The notes under the pieces are model-generated. The model saw only the letters and a list, made by a program, of their open reading frames with translations, did no database searches and had not been told where the DNA came from. Position numbers and translations under genes: made by a program. Below, in pieces: positions 9,939 to 19,668 of a DNA stretch of 64,000 bases (position 1 is the stretch's first letter; every line of letters begins with the position of its first letter). The stretch is from contig NZ_CP161920.1 in NCBI RefSeq assembly GCF_040819555.1, positions 757,501-821,500 on the forward strand, read 5' to 3'. Source of the DNA: Nitratireductor sp. GISD-1A_MAKvit. Its GTDB lineage: Bacteria; Pseudomonadota; Alphaproteobacteria; Rhizobiales; Rhizobiaceae.

Positions 9939-12900
9939 GTGCAGATTAAGAAGATCCTCGTCGCAAACCGTTCTGAAATCGCCATCCGCGTGTTCCGCGC
10001 AGCCAATGAACTCGACATCCGAACGGTGGCCATCTGGGCCGAAGAGGACAAATATTCACTGCACCGGTTCAAGGCAGATGAATCCTATCAGGTCGGGCGC
10101 GGACCGCATCTGGAACGTGATCTCGGTCCCATCGAGAGTTATCTGTCGATCGACGAGGTGATCCGCGTCGCCAAACTTTCGGGGGCCGACGCTATCCATC
10201 CCGGTTACGGCCTCCTGTCGGAGAGCCCGGAGTTTGCCGAAGCCTGCGCCGAGAACGGCATTGTCTTCATTGGCCCGAAGCCAGAGACCATGCGCCGCCT
10301 CGGCAACAAGGTGGCCGCGCGCAATCTCGCCGTCGAGGTCGGCGTGCCGGTGGTTCCGGCAACGGAGCCCTTGCCCGACGATATGGAAGAGGTTGCACGG
10401 ATGGCGGAGGAAGTGGGCTTCCCCGTCATGCTGAAGGCCTCCTGGGGCGGTGGCGGACGCGGCATGCGTGTCATTCGCAGCCGCGAGGATCTGGAGCACG
10501 AAGTCACCGAGGCCAAGCGCGAGGCCAAGGCCGCCTTCGGCAAGGACGAGGTCTATCTCGAAAAGCTGGTCGAGCGCGCGCGCCATGTGGAAGTGCAGGT
10601 TCTGGGCGACACGCATGGCAATGCCGTTCACCTGTTCGAGCGCGACTGCTCCATCCAGCGCCGCAACCAGAAAGTCGTGGAGCGTGCGCCGGCGCCTTAC
10701 CTGAACGACGAGAAGCGTGCCGAGCTTTGCGGCTACGCGCTGAAGATCGCCGAGGCGACAAACTACATTGGGGCCGGCACGGTCGAGTTCCTCATGGATG
10801 CCGACACGGGTGCCTTCTACTTCATCGAGGTCAATCCCCGCATTCAGGTGGAGCACACGGTCACCGAGGAGGTGACCGGCGTCGATATCGTGAAGGCGCA
10901 GATCCATATTCTCGAAGGCAACAAGATCGGCGACAAGGCGTCGGGCGTGCCGGCACAGGCTGACATTCATTTGAATGGCGATGCCCTCCAGTGCCGCATC
11001 ACCACCGAAGATCCGGAGCAGAATTTCATTCCCGACTACGGCCGCATCACCGCCTATCGCGGTGCGACCGGTTTCGGTATCCGTCTCGACGGTGGCACAG
11101 CCTATTCCGGTGCGGTCATCACCCGGTTTTACGATCCGCTTCTGGAAAAGGTCACCGCCTGGGCTCCGACGCCGGAAGAGGCAATCGCCCGCATGGACCG
11201 CGCGCTGCGCGAGTTCCGCATTCGCGGCGTGGCGACCAATCTGACCTTCCTTGAAGCGATCATCAGCCATCCGAATTTCCGCAACGCGACCTACACGACC
11301 CGGTTTATTGACGAGACGCCCGAGCTCTTCACGCAGGTCAAGCGGCGGGATCGGGCCACCAAGCTTCTGAATTATCTGGCTGACGTCACGGTGAACGGCC
11401 ATCCCGAGGCGCGCGGCCGGGCGCTGCCCAATGCCGAGGCAGCGGCCCCGCATGTGCCCTATGTCGACATGCCGGTGCCCGATGGCACCAAGCAGTCGTT
11501 CGACAGGCTTGGAGCCGAAGGCTTCTCAAAATGGATGCGCGAGCAGGAGCGCGTTCTGGTCACCGACACCACCATGCGCGACGCGCACCAGTCGCTGCTT
11601 GCCACCCGCATGCGCACATTCGACATGGCGCGCATTGCCGGCGTCTATGCCCGCGCGCTGCCAGAGCTTCTGTCGCTGGAGTGCTGGGGCGGGGCAACCT
11701 TCGATGTTGCCATGCGCTTTCTTACGGAAGATCCGTGGGAGCGTCTTTCACGCATTCGCGAGGGCGCGCCCAACCTGCTTCTGCAGATGCTGCTGCGCGG
11801 CGCCAATGGCGTCGGCTACACCAATTATCCCGACAATGTCGTGCAGCATTTCGTCAAACAGGCGGCGGAAGGCGGCATCGATCTCTTCCGCGTGTTCGAC
11901 TGCCTCAACTGGGTGGAGAACATGCGCGTGGCGATGGACGCGGTTCGCTCGGAAGGCAAGCTCTGCGAGGCGACCATCTGCTATACCGGCGATCTGCTCG
12001 ATCCGGACCGCGCCAAATACGACCTGAAATACTATGTCGGTCTTGCAGGCGAGCTTGAGGCTGCCGGCGCGAACATCATCGCCATCAAGGATATGGCCGG
12101 CCTCCTGAAACCGGCTGCTGCGCGCGTGCTGTTCAAGGCGCTGCGTGAGGCAACCGATCTGCCATTGCACTTTCACACGCACGACACATCCGGCATTTCC
12201 GCCGCCACGGTGCTTGCCGCCGTCGAAAGCGGTGTCGACGCCGTGGACGCAGCCATGGATGCGCTCTCCGGAAATACGTCCCAGCCCTGTCTTGGCTCCA
12301 TCGTCGAGGCGCTCAAGGGCGATGCCCGCGATACCGGGCTCGACCGCGAATGGGTGCGCCGCATCTCCTTCTACTGGGAGGCTGTGCGCAACCAGTATGC
12401 CGCTTTCGAAAGCGATCTGAAGGGGCCGGCCTCCGAGGTCTATCTGCACGAAATGCCCGGCGGCCAGTTCACCAATCTGAAGGAGCAGGCGCGTTCGTTA
12501 GGGCTGGAGACCCGCTGGCACGAGGTGGCGCGCGCCTATCACGACGTCAACATGATGTTCGGCGACATCGTCAAGGTCACGCCCTCTTCCAAGGTGGTTG
12601 GCGACATGGCGCTGATGATGGTTTCGCAGGATCTGACCGTCGCCGATGTCGAGAACCCGGAAAAGGACATCGCTTTCCCGGACTCCGTCGTTTCCATGCT
12701 GCATGGCGACCTTGGTCAGCCACCGGCCGGCTGGCCAGCTGCCCTTCAGAAAAAGGTCCTGAAAGGCGAGAAGCCGATCACCGTACGCCCCGGCTCGCTG
12801 CTCGAACCGGCCGACCTTGAGGCAGATCGCAAGGCGCTGGAAGAGAAGCTCGGCCGCAAGGTCAGCGAGTTCGAGTTTTCCTCCTGGTTGATGTACCCGA

Positions 12901-13406
12901 AGGTCTTCACGGATTTCGTTGCTGCATCGGAAAGCTACGGTCCGGTAAGCGTGTTGCCGACGCCCGTTTACTTCTACGGCATGCAGCCGGAAGACGAGAT
13001 TTTCGTCGAGATCGAGCGCGGCAAGACGCTGGTAATCCGCTGCCTTGCCGTTGGCGATGTTGATGAGAAAGGCATGGTCACCGTGTTCTTCGAGCTCAAC
13101 GGGCAGCCACGCAGGGTCAAGGTTCCAGACCGGGTGCATGGTGCAACGGCCGCTGCTGCACGCCGCAAGGCGGAGGCCGGAAATGAAGCGCATGTGGGCG
13201 CACCAATGCCCGGCGTCGTTTCCACGCTCGCGGTCAAGCCGGGACAGAGCGTGCAGTCTGGCGATGTGCTTCTGTCCATCGAGGCCATGAAGATGGAAAC
13301 CGCACTTCATGCCGAGCGTGATGGCACGATTGCCGAGGTTCTGGTGGGTGCGGGCGATCAGATCGACGCCAAGGATCTGCTGGTCGTGTTCGAAAACGGC
13401 GATTGA
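9939..13406 (+). CDS. pyc: Pyruvate carboxylase
   Basis: A single-chain enzyme of 1155 residues that carboxylates pyruvate to oxaloacetate using ATP, bicarbonate and biotin (anaplerosis). Order of domains: biotin carboxylase (from about 1, IKKILVANRSEIAIRVFRA, to about 455), carboxyltransferase (from about 540, TDTTMRDAHQSLLATRMRT), a conserved carboxylase domain, and a C-terminal biotinyl domain with the acceptor Lys at about 1118 in EAMKMET. The frame is open from 9780, but conservation starts at the GTG at 9939, which has GGAG 9 bases upstream. Transcribed alone, followed by a terminator. Confidence 0.96.
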   Translation: MQIKKILVANRSEIAIRVFRAANELDIRTVAIWAEEDKYSLHRFKADESYQVGRGPHLERDLGPIESYLSIDEVIRVAKLSGADAIHPGYGLLSESPEFAEACAENGIVFIGPKPETMRRLGNKVAARNLAVEVGVPVVPATEPLPDDMEEVARMAEEVGFPVMLKASWGGGGRGMRVIRSREDLEHEVTEAKREAKAAFGKDEVYLEKLVERARHVEVQVLGDTHGNAVHLFERDCSIQRRNQKVVERAPAPYLNDEKRAELCGYALKIAEATNYIGAGTVEFLMDADTGAFYFIEVNPRIQVEHTVTEEVTGVDIVKAQIHILEGNKIGDKASGVPAQADIHLNGDALQCRITTEDPEQNFIPDYGRITAYRGATGFGIRLDGGTAYSGAVITRFYDPLLEKVTAWAPTPEEAIARMDRALREFRIRGVATNLTFLEAIISHPNFRNATYTTRFIDETPELFTQVKRRDRATKLLNYLADVTVNGHPEARGRALPNAEAAAPHVPYVDMPVPDGTKQSFDRLGAEGFSKWMREQERVLVTDTTMRDAHQSLLATRMRTFDMARIAGVYARALPELLSLECWGGATFDVAMRFLTEDPWERLSRIREGAPNLLLQMLLRGANGVGYTNYPDNVVQHFVKQAAEGGIDLFRVFDCLNWVENMRVAMDAVRSEGKLCEATICYTGDLLDPDRAKYDLKYYVGLAGELEAAGANIIAIKDMAGLLKPAAARVLFKALREATDLPLHFHTHDTSGISAATVLAAVESGVDAVDAAMDALSGNTSQPCLGSIVEALKGDARDTGLDREWVRRISFYWEAVRNQYAAFESDLKGPASEVYLHEMPGGQFTNLKEQARSLGLETRWHEVARAYHDVNMMFGDIVKVTPSSKVVGDMALMMVSQDLTVADVENPEKDIAFPDSVVSMLHGDLGQPPAGWPAALQKKVLKGEKPITVRPGSLLEPADLEADRKALEEKLGRKVSEFEFSSWLMYPKVFTDFVAASESYGPVSVLPTPVYFYGMQPEDEIFVEIERGKTLVIRCLAVGDVDEKGMVTVFFELNGQPRRVKVPDRVHGATAAAARRKAEAGNEAHVGAPMPGVVSTLAVKPGQSVQSGDVLLSIEAMKMETALHAERDGTIAEVLVGAGDQIDAKDLLVVFENGD

Positions 13407-13432
13407 CGATCTCGGTTAAACCGATTTAAATG

Positions 13433-13466
13433 CGGCGCGGTCAGGTAATTTCTGACGCGCCGTTTT
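13433..13466 (+). terminator. Intrinsic terminator after pyc
   Basis: CGGCGCGGTCAG and CTGACGCGCCG pair with one bulged base around a 7-base loop, followed by TTTTCTT. It ends just before the start of the MFS gene. Confidence 0.8.
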
Positions 13467-13481
13467 CTTGTGGAGCCCGTC

Positions 13482-14660
13482 ATGTCTTCCCGCAATGCGT
13501 CCATCGGGCGGTGGGCCGTAGCGGCCTGCTTCTTTGTCAATGGTTTCATGATCGGAAGCTGGGCACCCCAGATTCCCGTCGTGGCGTCTCGCTTTGCGCT
13601 GAGTGAGACGACACTTGGTCTTCTGATCCTCGTGTTTGGTTGTGGCGCGGTTTCCGTCATGCCGCTGTGCGGCTATCTCATCGGGCGGTTCGGCTCCCGG
13701 GTCGTGCTGCGTGTTTCGGCGCTCATATGCACGCTGTCCTTCGCGGGCCTCGTGGCTGCAACACAGGTCTGGCAGATGGTGGCTGCGCTTGTGTTCTTCG
13801 GTGCGTTTCTCGGCGCGATGGACATATCCATGAATTCCAATGCCGTAGCGGTAGAGCGTTCGCTCGGGCGGGCGGTCATGTCGTCCTCCCACGGGTTCTG
13901 GAGCCTTGGCGGTTTCGTCGGTGCGGGAGTGGGTGGTTTTCTTCTGGAGCGATATGGCTTTCTGGCCCATGCGGGTGTGGTGATGGCGTTCTCGTTCCTG
14001 TTGGCGCTCGGCACGCTTCCATTCCTTCTCGTCGAGGCGAGGCCTGTTCGGCAACAGGACGGGCAGAAGCGTAGCAGACTGCCGCGCAATCCCATGGTGT
14101 ATGTCACGGGTCTGGTTGCACTGGTGTGCATGCTGCCGGAAGGTGCGGTGCTCGACTGGGCCGCGCTCTACCTGCGACAGGAACTGGGGGCCGGGCTCGC
14201 CGAGGCGAGCCTCGCCTTCACGGCTTTTTCGGGTGCCATGGCAACCATGCGCTTTGCCGGTGACCGGCTGCGCAACCGCTTCGGAGCTGTCCGCACGCTG
14301 CGCTATTCGGGTATTGTCGCAACGGTGGGAATGTTGGGTGCGGGCCTTGCGCCATCACCGGGACTGGCGGTCATCGCTTTTGCGCTGAGCGGCATGGGCA
14401 TCGCCAACATGGTTCCGATCGTCTTCTCCGCTGCGGGCAATCAACCGGGAATTTCACCGGGCGTGGGGATGAGCGTGGCGACGACGATCGGCTATTCCGG
14501 CATGCTGGTTGCCCCGTCCCTGGTGGGCTTCATCGCCGAGCGTACCGGATTTGCGCCGATCTTCATCGCGTTCTCGCTCTTGCTGGCCTGCGTGCTGGTG
14601 CTCGCAGATCTCGTGAGTTCGGCCGATACGATCACCGTCGAGACGGCCCGGCAGCTCTAG
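13482..14660 (+). CDS. MFS transporter, YbjJ-like
   Basis: A 392-residue permease with about 12 membrane segments. The N-terminal half has the A-motif-like LIGRFGSR and MDISMNSNAVAVERSLGRAV, a pattern seen in the YbjJ-type branch of the major facilitator superfamily. The ATG at 13482 is preferred over a GTG 12 bases upstream because GTGGAG then forms the ribosome-binding site. The substrate cannot be told from sequence. The stop overlaps the stop of the convergent DUF3309 gene. Confidence 0.82.
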   Translation: MSSRNASIGRWAVAACFFVNGFMIGSWAPQIPVVASRFALSETTLGLLILVFGCGAVSVMPLCGYLIGRFGSRVVLRVSALICTLSFAGLVAATQVWQMVAALVFFGAFLGAMDISMNSNAVAVERSLGRAVMSSSHGFWSLGGFVGAGVGGFLLERYGFLAHAGVVMAFSFLLALGTLPFLLVEARPVRQQDGQKRSRLPRNPMVYVTGLVALVCMLPEGAVLDWAALYLRQELGAGLAEASLAFTAFSGAMATMRFAGDRLRNRFGAVRTLRYSGIVATVGMLGAGLAPSPGLAVIAFALSGMGIANMVPIVFSAAGNQPGISPGVGMSVATTIGYSGMLVAPSLVGFIAERTGFAPIFIAFSLLLACVLVLADLVSSADTITVETARQL

Positions 14661-14815
14661 ATGCTTCCCATCAGCATCAGAATCAGAACGACCACCAGAA
14701 TCAGACCAAGAATGCCTGACGGTCCGTAACCCCAGCCCCGCGAATAGGGCCATGCTGGGACGGCACCGATCAGGACCAGAATGAGAACAATGATGAGGAT
14801 TGTCCCGAGCGACAT
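14657..14815 (-). CDS. DUF3309 family hydrophobic miniprotein
   Basis: 52 residues, beginning MSLGTILIIVLILVLIGAVP, with the conserved WPYSRGWGYGPSG and a second hydrophobic helix (ILGLILVVVLILMLMG). This is the whole DUF3309 family length. It probably forms a small two-helix membrane protein of unknown function. An EcfG-type promoter at 14852-14876 suggests stress induction. Its stop codon overlaps the MFS gene stop on the other strand by two bases. Confidence 0.9.
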   Translation of the reverse strand: MSLGTILIIVLILVLIGAVPAWPYSRGWGYGPSGILGLILVVVLILMLMGSI

Positions 14816-14851
14816 GGCATGTTCCTCGCTTTTTTTGAAATCGTTCTGCTG

Positions 14852-14876
14852 AACGTTCGCGCCGCCGTGAGGTTCC
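14852..14876 (-). promoter_or_regulatory. EcfG general-stress promoter for the DUF3309 gene
   Basis: On the minus strand GGAAC (14876-14872) and CGTT (14855-14852) are separated by 16 bases, matching the alphaproteobacterial EcfG/RpoE2 consensus GGAAC-N16/17-CGTT. The start codon is 36 bases downstream. Confidence 0.7.
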
Positions 14877-14885
14877 ACGGAACGG

Positions 14886-14917
14886 AAAAAAACCGGCAGA
14901 TCACACGGATCTGCCGG
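14886..14917 (-). terminator. Intrinsic terminator of the RND efflux operon
   Basis: On the minus strand CCGGCAGATC, a 5-base loop and GATCTGCCGG are followed by seven T residues. It lies 28 bases beyond the RND pump stop and insulates the DUF3309 promoter from readthrough. Confidence 0.88.
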
Positions 14918-14944
14918 CCATCGTGTCGGGATCGTGATTTCCAG

Positions 14945-17900
14945 TTATTCGGCAGCGCTTGGCAGGGAGCCACCGGGAACATCCGTATTGTCGGCCGTCT
15001 TGATTTCCTTCCGCTTTCGGCGGAACAGACGCGCCAGCAGACCGCGCCTTTTTTCCCCGGCTGGCAACGTTTCGCGTGTGAAAACCATCAGCGCTGAGGG
15101 CGTAACGATCAGGGTCAGGATTGTCGCAAATGTCAGGCCATAGACAATGGCTCCGGAAAGTGAAACCCACCATTGGGTGGAAGGTGCACCGATGGTGACT
15201 TCCTGATGGAACAGCTCCAGCCCCAGCCCGAAGGCGATTGGCAGAACGCCAAGAACGGCAGAGATGGCTGTAAGCATGACGGGACGGGCGCGCTCACGGC
15301 AGGTCTGCAGAATGGCTTCCCGCTTTTTCCAGCCTTCCCGGCGCAGCCGGTCGTAGGTGTCGATCAGAACGATGTTGTTGTTCACGACGACGCCGGCGAG
15401 CGCAATGACCCCGATACCCGACATGACGATGCCGAAGGGCTGTCCGGTTATGAGAAGACCAAGGAAGACACCGATCGTCGCCATCACCACGGTCATCAGC
15501 ACGAGGAAGACGCTGGTGAACTTGTTGAACTGGGCAAGCAGAACCACGAAGATCAGGAAGATTGCCGCGCCGAATGCCTTGGAGAGAAAGGCGCTGGCTT
15601 CTGCGCTTTCCTCGTTGGAACCCGCCAATTTCCAGCGGGTTGCACCAAGATCAAGCTCACCAAGCACCTTCGTGACCTCGGCCTGTACGGTGGCGACCTG
15701 GAAGCCGCTTGCCACATTGGCACTCACGACAATGGTGCGCTGGCCATCAATGCGGTTGAGAATTCCGGTGGAGCGTTCGGGCTCGCGCGTGACGAAGTTG
15801 GAAATCGGCACGGCACCCTGAGACGTCTGAACGCGCAGCTGGTCGAGCGATGAAAGCGTGCGGCGGTCTTCGGGAAGCCGCAGGCGGATATCCACCGCAT
15901 CGTCGACACCGGCAGGGCGGTATTCGGAGAGTTTGAGGCCATTGGTCACCAGTTGAACCACGGTGCCCACCGATGCAGGGCTGATTCCGTATTGGGCAGC
16001 CTTTGCCCTGTCCACCTTGATCGCCCAGTCGATGCCCGGAGGCGGAAGCCCGTCGCCGATATCGATTACGCCGGGCACGTTCGCGATTGCCTGTGCAACT
16101 TCCGCGGCCTGCTCATTGAGAGGAGCAGGGTCAGCCGCCGAAAGCCTGATCTGGATTGGCTGGCCTGTTGGCGGGCCGGCATCGGGAACCCGCACCTCGA
16201 TCTCCACGCCGGGCGTTCCTGCGAGTTCTGTGCGCAGATCGTCGAGGATCCTGCTTGCCGGTTCCCGCTCACGCCAATCGATGAACTCATACTGTATAAC
16301 GCCGATAACATCCTCATCAATGTCCTGTCCGCCGCCGCGTGTCTTGCCGACGCGGGTGTAGACGGATTCGATGCCAGGCCAATTGAGCAGTTTTTCCTCG
16401 GCAGGCCTTGTCAGCCTGTCCATCTCCTCAAGGGAAAGATTGCCGCGGGCATGCACGTACATCAGGCCATATTCGGGTTCGACATTGGGGAAGAACTCCA
16501 CACCCGCACCATACTGGGAGTAGGAGTAGATGATGCCGGCGAGAAGCCCCACGGTCAGGAGCAGGACGGTTTTGGGAAAGCGAACGGCCTGCTTGACCAG
16601 CCCCATATACCAGCCGTCGGGCTTCGGTTCTTCCTCCACATGCGCCTTTGCAAACATGGCGCCCAGCGTTGGCGTGAAGATGAGGGCATAGATCATCGAT
16701 GCGCTGAGCGTCACGATCAGCGTGATCGGCAGGTATTTCATGAACTCGCCGACAATGCCCGGCCAGAACAGCAGCGGTGAAAAGGCAGCGATGCGGGTCA
16801 TGGTAGCCGCAATGACGGGGCCGGCCATTCGCTTGGCAGCCAGCTCGAAGGCCTGCGCCCTGTCCATGCCTTCGGTCATGCGCCTTTCGGCAAATTCCGT
16901 TACGATGATGGCATCATCGACCAGCATGCCCACCGCCAGGATGAGGCTGAACAGCACCACCATGTTGACGGTGAAGCCGCCTAGCGACAGGGCATAGATG
17001 CCCATCAGGAAGGACGCCGGTACCGCCAGCCCAATCAGCAGCGAGGCGCGTCCGGAAAGCGTGTAAAGCACAACGATGAAGACGAGAATGACGGCAATCA
17101 GGACGTGGTTTTGCAGATCGCTCAGCATGTCGCGGATCATCACCGATTTGTCCTGGCTATAGGAGACGGTGATGTTTCCGTCGGTGACCTCCTCGAACGC
17201 TGCGGCAGCGGTTTTGACCGCATCCACCGTGTCGACGAGATTGGCGCCCACGCGCTTCTTCACTTCGATGGCAATCGCGTTCTGGCCGTTCAGCCGGGTA
17301 ATGGTCTCGGCGTCCTTGAAGGTGGAGCGGATCTCGGCAAGATCGCGCGCACGCACCACGGCGTCGGGGCTTGAGACGATCGGCAGGTTGGCGACATCTT
17401 CGACCGTTTCGATCAGTGATGGTACCTTCACGGCATAACGCCCGGCTTCACCTTCCAGCGAACCGGCTGCAACCAGACTGTTGGAGGCGGCAACGCCGTT
17501 GATCATCTGGTCGAGCTGTAGGCCATAAGACGACAGCTTCACCGGATCGATGAGAACCTCCACAAGCTCGTCGCGGGAGCCCTGCAGCGTGCCCTCCAGA
17601 ACGCCTGGAATCTCTTCGATCCTGTCCCGTAGCTCGCGGGCTGCGGTTGAAAGGACCCGCTCAGGCACATTGCCGGCCAACGTCACGACGAGGATCGGGA
17701 ATTCGGAAACATTGACTTCGTGAACCGACGGCTCGTCGGCGCCTTGCGGCAGTTCCCGTCGGGCATCGGCGACCTTGGCACGCACATCCTCGATGGCATT
17801 GGAGAAGTCGTAGCCTGCCTGGAACTCGACGAGGACGTAGCCACCGCTTTGATAGGCGGACGAGCGCATTTCCTTGACGCCTTCCAGGCTTTTCAGCCGC

Positions 17901-18106
17901 GTCTCTATGGGACGCAGGAGCAGCCGCTCCGAATCCTCGGGAGAAATGCCCTGATAGGACAGGCTCACATAGATGATCGGGATCGGTACATCCGGCTCGG
18001 CTTCCTTGGGAATGCTGACATAGGACAGCGCACCGGCGATCACGAAGAACAGCAGGATCGATAAGGTCAGTCTGGCATTCTGGATGGCGATGCGGACGAT
18101 ATCCAT
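14945..18106 (-). CDS. RND-family efflux pump inner-membrane transporter
   Basis: 1053 residues, AcrB/MexB length. It starts at MDIVRIAIQNARLTLSIL; the frame is open 39 bases further upstream but conservation begins here. It shows a first membrane helix, a large periplasmic porter loop (EAEPDVPIPIIYVSLSYQGI), the helix II-IV block with GMLVDDAIIVTEFAERR carrying the proton-relay Asp pair, a second loop, and GVVVNNNIVLIDTYDRLRR near the end. It acts with the upstream membrane fusion protein as a proton-driven exporter. No outer-membrane channel gene is adjacent. Substrate unknown. Confidence 0.93.
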   Translation of the reverse strand: MDIVRIAIQNARLTLSILLFFVIAGALSYVSIPKEAEPDVPIPIIYVSLSYQGISPEDSERLLLRPIETRLKSLEGVKEMRSSAYQSGGYVLVEFQAGYDFSNAIEDVRAKVADARRELPQGADEPSVHEVNVSEFPILVVTLAGNVPERVLSTAARELRDRIEEIPGVLEGTLQGSRDELVEVLIDPVKLSSYGLQLDQMINGVAASNSLVAAGSLEGEAGRYAVKVPSLIETVEDVANLPIVSSPDAVVRARDLAEIRSTFKDAETITRLNGQNAIAIEVKKRVGANLVDTVDAVKTAAAAFEEVTDGNITVSYSQDKSVMIRDMLSDLQNHVLIAVILVFIVVLYTLSGRASLLIGLAVPASFLMGIYALSLGGFTVNMVVLFSLILAVGMLVDDAIIVTEFAERRMTEGMDRAQAFELAAKRMAGPVIAATMTRIAAFSPLLFWPGIVGEFMKYLPITLIVTLSASMIYALIFTPTLGAMFAKAHVEEEPKPDGWYMGLVKQAVRFPKTVLLLTVGLLAGIIYSYSQYGAGVEFFPNVEPEYGLMYVHARGNLSLEEMDRLTRPAEEKLLNWPGIESVYTRVGKTRGGGQDIDEDVIGVIQYEFIDWREREPASRILDDLRTELAGTPGVEIEVRVPDAGPPTGQPIQIRLSAADPAPLNEQAAEVAQAIANVPGVIDIGDGLPPPGIDWAIKVDRAKAAQYGISPASVGTVVQLVTNGLKLSEYRPAGVDDAVDIRLRLPEDRRTLSSLDQLRVQTSQGAVPISNFVTREPERSTGILNRIDGQRTIVVSANVASGFQVATVQAEVTKVLGELDLGATRWKLAGSNEESAEASAFLSKAFGAAIFLIFVVLLAQFNKFTSVFLVLMTVVMATIGVFLGLLITGQPFGIVMSGIGVIALAGVVVNNNIVLIDTYDRLRREGWKKREAILQTCRERARPVMLTAISAVLGVLPIAFGLGLELFHQEVTIGAPSTQWWVSLSGAIVYGLTFATILTLIVTPSALMVFTRETLPAGEKRRGLLARLFRRKRKEIKTADNTDVPGGSLPSAAE

Positions 18107-18228
18107 CGTGGAGTGTCCTGTCCTTGTCCCATGGGCCCCTGCCACCGGCGTTCTGACGATGGAGGCGCCCTGTTATATGTGTTGCAGCCTCCCTTGGCGG
18201 ATGGTGATCCCGCGCTTGTCGGCTGCTG

Positions 18229-19369
18229 TTAATGGCCGGTTGTCTCGGCGGCGAGAAGTCCTGTGAGGTCCTTTATCAGTTTCTCGTCAGCCAGCTCGGC
18301 TTTCACCTTATCGCCTTGCCTGACCAGATCCTGTCCCGAAACGATGATACGGGGCCTCCGCTGGAATGCCGGCAAGGAAGAGTGCGCGCGGCGTATCGTC
18401 CACCAGATCGATGGGATAGAAAACAACCCTGCTATCGTCGTCCACGGCCCGAACCCCAAGCTGGCCGCGCCCGTTGAGGGTTACCACGGAACGGGGCAGT
18501 GCCACCGCCTCGACCGCCTCGGAGCGAACGGCGATTTCCGCGGTCATGCCGGCGGGAATGGTGCTTTCGGGATTGGGTATGGCGACTTCGATGCGGAATG
18601 TCCGCGTCTGGTCCGACGCTTCGCGGCTAATGAAGCGAACCTTGCCCCTGACGCTGTTGCCGTTGACCAGGCGTATCAGGGCCTCGTCTCCAACATTGAC
18701 AGCACCCAGGTCGTGCTCACTCACTTCTCCTACCGCGATGACGGGATCCAGCTTGATGAGCGTGACGATCTCCTGGCCCTGCATCGCCGAGGATCCAAGT
18801 TCGATGTCCACCTTGTCTATGATGCCGTCGAATGGAGCGCTGACCGTGATGCGCGAGAGCTCCGCCTCGGCGGCTTCCAACTGGGAGCGGGCCGATGCCA
18901 GGGCAGAGCGTGCGCTGTCGAGTTGCAGGCGGGCCAGATTCCCGGACTTGGCGAGGCGTTCGGCAGCTTTTGCCTCGGCTTCACGCTGGACCAGAACCTG
19001 CCGCGCTGTTTCAACGGCGGCTTCCTTGCCCTCGGTTTCAAGGCGCAGAATGAGGTCTCCCGCGCGGACCTGCTGGCCTTTGGAAACCGGCAGTTCCGAA
19101 ACCACACCACTGGCGCGCAGGGCGAGGGCAGAGCGCTTGTCGGCGGCTGTTCTACCGGAAATGTAGATGGTGCGGGCGTGGTCCAGACGGGGAGGGGTGA
19201 TCACCGTAACGGTCTGGGCTTCGGTGGTTGTGTTCTCCGGCCTTTGAGCGACAGTCGGTGCATCCTGGCTGGCACTGCCGACCGAGGAGAATTTACCCGT
19301 GGCGACCCAGATGGCTGTTGCGGCCAAAACGGCAATTGCCCCAAGCTTATGCAACCTAATTTTCGGCAT
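18229..19369 (-). CDS. RND efflux membrane fusion protein (frameshifted here)
   Basis: Periplasmic adaptor of the RND pump. It has an N-terminal membrane anchor (LGAIAVLAATAIWVATG), a barrel-sandwich half (ALALRASGVVSELPVSKGQQ), a coiled-coil hairpin (about 115-175, rich in Ala/Glu/Arg), the second lipoyl half (ITVSAPFDGIIDKVDIE) and a beta-barrel. The frame breaks near the C-terminus at the run of four G at 18351-18354 (coding strand GAGGCCCCG). Removing one base reads ...GIPAEARIIVSGQDLVRQGD... and gives 379 residues ending AAETTGH. Confidence 0.87.
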
Positions 19370-19610
19370 GGTCTTTTTCCGATGCGATGGAGCCTGCCTG
19401 TCGTTTCAGGACTGGCACATTGTGGGGACTGTCCACACGGGTTTCAATTTTCACAGGCGGGCACGTTGCGACAAAAGCACGCTCCTATATCGCACGCATG
19501 GGCTTTACAAAAGCCGAACGGCAATCGCTCCTGACATCTACGAACGTCTGCCAGATTGAAATTGCAAACGCAGGAAGGCGACCATTTGCGCTGTGACGCG
19601 CGTAATCTTA

Positions 19611-19645
19611 GACATTTTGACAAAAATCGTTTAAATGTCAATCTT
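19611..19645 (+). promoter_or_regulatory. tetR promoter with candidate TetR operator
   Basis: GACATTT (19611-19617) and AAATGTC (19633-19639) form an inverted repeat. It overlaps the TTGACA box at 19617-19622 and abuts a weak -10 (AATCTT, 19640-19645, spacing 17). A repressor bound here would shut off its own gene and could reach the divergent pump promoter. Confidence 0.5.
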
Positions 19646-19668
19646 GAAAGAAAAAGAGAGCGTCGGCT

